A stretch of 64,000 nt of DNA, taken from assembly GCA_047459075.1 (NCBI GenBank), contig VSCH01000005.1:41646-105645 (forward strand), in the 5' to 3' direction. Under the pieces are notes generated by a model, which was not told the DNA's origin, did no database searches, and worked only from the letters and a program-made list of their open reading frames with translations. A program made the position numbers and the translations under genes. The stretch's first letter is position 1. Every line of letters begins with the position of its first letter. This stretch comes from ZC4RG19 sp017577565 (lineage in GTDB: Bacteria; Actinomycetota; Acidimicrobiia; Acidimicrobiales; VFJN01). Shown here one piece after another: positions 61,687 through 64,000 of this stretch.

Positions 61687-63852
61687 TTACGTGACCAGCG
61701 GGTGGAGCGTGACGGTGCCGCCCGCGCGCTCCACCTCGTAGGCCACCACCTCCCGGGCGCCGCCCTCGACCTCGGGGCCGAGCAGGCCGCTGAACGCCCA
61801 ACCGTCGTCGGTCTCGACGTAGCCGCCCAGCGTGCCGGCGATGACCCCGTCGAGGGCCACGACCAGGTCGCCCGCAGGAGGCCGGTCGCCGTGGACGGTC
61901 CCGCGCATCAGCACGGGGACCGCCCCGCCGGCGGCCGCCGGGTCGGCGAGCGCCTCGCGGCCGTCGAAGGACCACGACAGCTCGCTCGCCGGACCCACCT
62001 CGTGGTCGGCGACCGCGGTGCCCACGAGGTCGCCGTGCTCACCGATCGCCGCGACGCTGTCCCAGCCGTCGCCGTCGGGCAGCACCCGGCGCCGCTCCCG
62101 CACCAGCTCGAGCAGGCTGTCGACGCCGGTCGTGACCTCGCGCTCGTAGCCGGGCTCGCTGCCGTCGAACAGGGAGTGGCCGTCCATCTCCCAGTCGGTC
62201 TCGATGTCGAGGAGGTCGACGAGCGAGGGCAGCACGTCGATGGTGGTGGCGGGATCGTCCCGCACCTCACCGGTCGTCTGGCCGGCCGCCTTGATGAACA
62301 GCGGGATGCGCAGGATGGTCTCCCGTGCCTCGGTGTTCGGGCTGCGGTCGAAGCGCGGCAGCACCTCGAGCCCGTGGTCGGAGACGACGACGAGGGTGGT
62401 GCTGTCCCACGCGCCCTGCGCGTCGAGGTGATCCATCAGCTCGCCGATCATCTGGTCGACGGCACCGATCTGCAGCTCCTGCAGCCCGGCGACCTCCCGC
62501 TGGACGCGCTCGAGGCGGGGGTCGCCCTCCTCGGGGACCTGGGCCGGGACCCAGGTGTTCGTGCTGTGCAGCCCCCACGGCGTGAGCTGGTACGGGTGGT
62601 GCGGCAGGAGCACGTGGATCATCGTGATCGACGGGATCGGCCGGATGGCGGCGATCTCACGGCGCAGCGCGGCGGCCTGGCCGACGCGCCCGGCGTCGTG
62701 ACGGGGCACCTCGTCCATGCGCGCCATCGGATCGGGCCGGCCCGAGGAGGTCGTCGGCCACGACTCGTCGCTCGCAGGCAGGGAGGCACCCCCGTCACCA
62801 CCGCCGACGCCCCCACCGAAGTTGCCCCACCCCTGGTCGATCGGGGGCAGCCCCTCCCGCAGCGCCTCCGGCAGCACCCGGTGCCGGTAGACCACCCAGG
62901 CGTCCGACAGCGCCTGCCGCAGGGGCTGGCTCGGCTCGGCCCCGCACCGCTCCACGGGGCACAGGTGCGTCACCGGCTCGTAGGCCCGCACCGGGTACCG
63001 GTCGCCGAAGAGCGTGAACAGGTTGCGGGGGTGGTCGCGGAGGACGGGGAGGGAGTCGGCGTCCACGTGGCGGCCGGTGAGGATCGAGGGCACCGACACG
63101 TAGGTGCTCGAGGACTCGGCCGACGCGTTGCGGAACCAGGTCGTGCGCTCGGCCAGGGCGGCGAGGTTGGGGTACCGCTCCTCGTTGATCGTGCCGTCCT
63201 CGCGCAGGATCGCCACCAGGGGGAACTCGTCCAGCACGACGACCACGACCGGTCCCGGGAGGCCGGGGCCGGTCACCTCCCCCTGGGCGGCCACGAACCC
63301 GCCGCGCAGCAGCCCGTTGGTGGGGCTGGCGAAGACGAAGAGGCCGACGAAGACCAGGTTGCCGAGGGCGAGGTAGGCCAGGAACCGGCGCACGGTCTCG
63401 TAGCGGGCCTCGGCCAGGGCCACGCCGACCCCGACCACCAGCGCGAGCGCGAAGGCGGGGAGCGTCGCGTCCACGCCGAGGGTCTGACCCAGGACCAGGC
63501 CGAACAGGCCGGCCAGGACGGCGACGGCCACGGCGTGGGCCGCCCGGGACGCCCGGCGGCCCACCAGCGCGAACGGCGTCGACAGCGCGACGGCGACCGC
63601 CCCCGGGACGAACGCCACGACCAGGGCGAACATGACGATCTGGCGGCGCCCGTAGTTGCCGGCGACGAAGAACGTCGGGTTGTTGCCGAACAGGTCCAGC
63701 AGCGGCTGGGTGATGGCGACGCCGGCCAGGCCGATCAGCACCGCGGCGTCGACCGCGAGGGTGCGCCGGTCGGGCCGCGCCCGGCCGGGTCGGTCGGCGC
63801 GGGCAGGGCCCGGGTCGGTCGTCTCTGCCGTGGTCGTGCGGTCGTCCGCCAC
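61687..63852 (-). CDS. Membrane-anchored alkaline-phosphatase-superfamily enzyme (sulfatase-like)
   Basis: A 721-residue protein: cytoplasmic tail, about five membrane helices (to about residue 185), then an extracytoplasmic domain with metal-binding VVVVVLDEFPLVAI, YVSVPSILTGRHVDADSLP near 250, ITMIHVLLPHHPYQL and LVVVSDHGLEVLP. These are the metal sites of the sulfatase/LTA-synthase superfamily. The nucleophile region has Ser in SVPSILTGR but Ile where sulfatases have the formylglycine-motif Arg, so classical sulfatase maturation is unlikely. A phosphotransferase acting on envelope glycan is a possible alternative. GTG 63852 has a weak TAAGAC hexamer 7 bases upstream. Confidence 0.78.
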   Translation of the reverse strand: MADDRTTTAETTDPGPARADRPGRARPDRRTLAVDAAVLIGLAGVAITQPLLDLFGNNPTFFVAGNYGRRQIVMFALVVAFVPGAVAVALSTPFALVGRRASRAAHAVAVAVLAGLFGLVLGQTLGVDATLPAFALALVVGVGVALAEARYETVRRFLAYLALGNLVFVGLFVFASPTNGLLRGGFVAAQGEVTGPGLPGPVVVVVLDEFPLVAILREDGTINEERYPNLAALAERTTWFRNASAESSSTYVSVPSILTGRHVDADSLPVLRDHPRNLFTLFGDRYPVRAYEPVTHLCPVERCGAEPSQPLRQALSDAWVVYRHRVLPEALREGLPPIDQGWGNFGGGVGGGDGGASLPASDESWPTTSSGRPDPMARMDEVPRHDAGRVGQAAALRREIAAIRPIPSITMIHVLLPHHPYQLTPWGLHSTNTWVPAQVPEEGDPRLERVQREVAGLQELQIGAVDQMIGELMDHLDAQGAWDSTTLVVVSDHGLEVLPRFDRSPNTEARETILRIPLFIKAAGQTTGEVRDDPATTIDVLPSLVDLLDIETDWEMDGHSLFDGSEPGYEREVTTGVDSLLELVRERRRVLPDGDGWDSVAAIGEHGDLVGTAVADHEVGPASELSWSFDGREALADPAAAGGAVPVLMRGTVHGDRPPAGDLVVALDGVIAGTLGGYVETDDGWAFSGLLGPEVEGGAREVVAYEVERAGGTVTLHPLVT

Positions 63853-63933
63853 CCCGCATGTCTTAGCGCGGCGGCGCGTGGCGGGGCCGAACCCCCGGGT
63901 GCCCTGGACTTCGTGGCCTCCCGTGGCGTTCCC

Positions 63934-63939
63934 TAGGCT
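63934..63939 (+). promoter_or_regulatory. -10 hexamer TAGGCT of the last, truncated gene
   Basis: TAGGCT ends 7 bases before GTG 63947. Confidence 0.5.
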
Positions 63940-63946
63940 GCGACAC

Positions 63947-64000
63947 GTGAGCGAGCCCTCCGAGAAGCCGACACTCGACGACTGGCGGGCCCTGGCGTCC
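63947..64000 (+). CDS. Start of a gene cut by the window edge (possibly methylmalonyl-CoA mutase-like)
   Basis: Eighteen codons starting at GTG, encoding VSEPSEKPTLDDWRALAS. The start is supported by a TAGGCT hexamer 7 bases upstream. The TLDDWRALAS pattern resembles the N-terminus of methylmalonyl-CoA mutase family proteins, where DW-x2-LA precedes the substrate channel region. With 18 residues this is only a suggestion. Confidence 0.35.
   Translation, partial: MSEPSEKPTLDDWRALAS

Noticed and set aside
59854..63936. 1360-codon plus-strand frame antisense to the FetA, GT2 and sulfatase-like genes
   Set aside because: There is no recognisable motif, composition is biased, and three genuine genes lie opposite.

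Overview
The window is very GC-rich (about three quarters G+C by eye) and reads as chromosomal core plus cell-surface sequence from an actinobacterium. Pointers are the coenzyme F420 genes (cofD, cofE), the decaprenyl-phospho-arabinose genes (dprE2, a UbiA prenyltransferase, dprE1), an LpdA-type flavoprotein, a DUF5719 protein, many GTG starts, and many genes whose start codon lies 6-10 bases after a TANNNT hexamer (leaderless-type promoters). Several gene groups (ahcY, SIS isomerase and phosphomannomutase, cofD-cofE, mannose-1-phosphate guanylyltransferase, rmlD) recall the mycobacterial Rv3248c-Rv3266c region in content but are rearranged. A non-mycolate class such as Acidimicrobiia is my guess. 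The sequence alone does not settle it.

Layout. 1-4.1 kb: prfB (cut by the window edge), secA, a small FlgM-like gene behind a sigma-28-type promoter, and comF, all on the minus strand. 4.2-12.4 kb: a YczE-like membrane protein, ahcY with a long structured leader, a two-gene heterodimeric ABC exporter, and a molybdopterin oxidoreductase. 12.4-21.7 kb: hexose-phosphate isomerase, a Trm112-like protein, phosphomannomutase, three membrane or lipid-linked glycosyltransferase-type genes and a CPBP protease. 21.8-30.4 kb: ftsH, a thioredoxin-like protein, DUF5719, a very large GT2 membrane protein and two small proteins. 30.4-50.1 kb: a surface-polysaccharide region with GT4 enzymes, GDP-sugar genes (manC-like, gmd, rmd-like, fcl), UDP-sugar genes (ugd, uxs), dTDP-rhamnose genes (rmlB, rmlD) and the arabinose-donor cassette, with cofD-cofE embedded. 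50.3-57.7 kb: acyl-CoA dehydrogenase, pabB, pabC, birA divergent from the acyl-CoA carboxylase alpha subunit, a frameshifted AbiEi/DUF559-type gene and a MauE-like protein. 57.8-64 kb: LpdA-like flavoprotein, a FetAB-type ABC transporter, a DPM1-like GT2, a membrane alkaline-phosphatase-superfamily enzyme, and the first 18 codons of a gene cut by the window edge.

How it fits together. The window encodes an almost complete route from fructose-6-phosphate to GDP-mannose (SIS isomerase, ManB, ManC-like), then to GDP-4-keto-6-deoxymannose (Gmd), with two possible exits: GDP-D-rhamnose (Rmd-like) and GDP-L-fucose (Fcl). Ugd and Uxs add UDP-glucuronate and UDP-xylose. RmlB and RmlD supply part of dTDP-L-rhamnose (RmlA and RmlC are not here). 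DprE1/DprE2/UbiA would supply a polyprenyl-phosphate arabinose donor. Four GT4 enzymes, three GT2-type enzymes and two GT-C-like membrane proteins are plausible consumers.

Most notable observations: a DprE1 with Ser at the benzothiazinone-target Cys; an epimerase-fold protein that has lost all three catalytic residues and is translationally coupled to the GDP-mannose pyrophosphorylase; a structured ahcY leader that looks like a riboswitch; a flagellar-type promoter before a FlgM-like gene; and pervasive leaderless-type promoters. I saw no tRNA, rRNA, CRISPR array, insertion sequence or prophage gene. No gene-free stretch exceeds 300 bases: the longest gaps are 44803-45075 (divergent ugd/dprE2 promoter region), 56196-56414 (hairpin, then the start region of a pseudogene) and 6313-6520 (ahcY leader).
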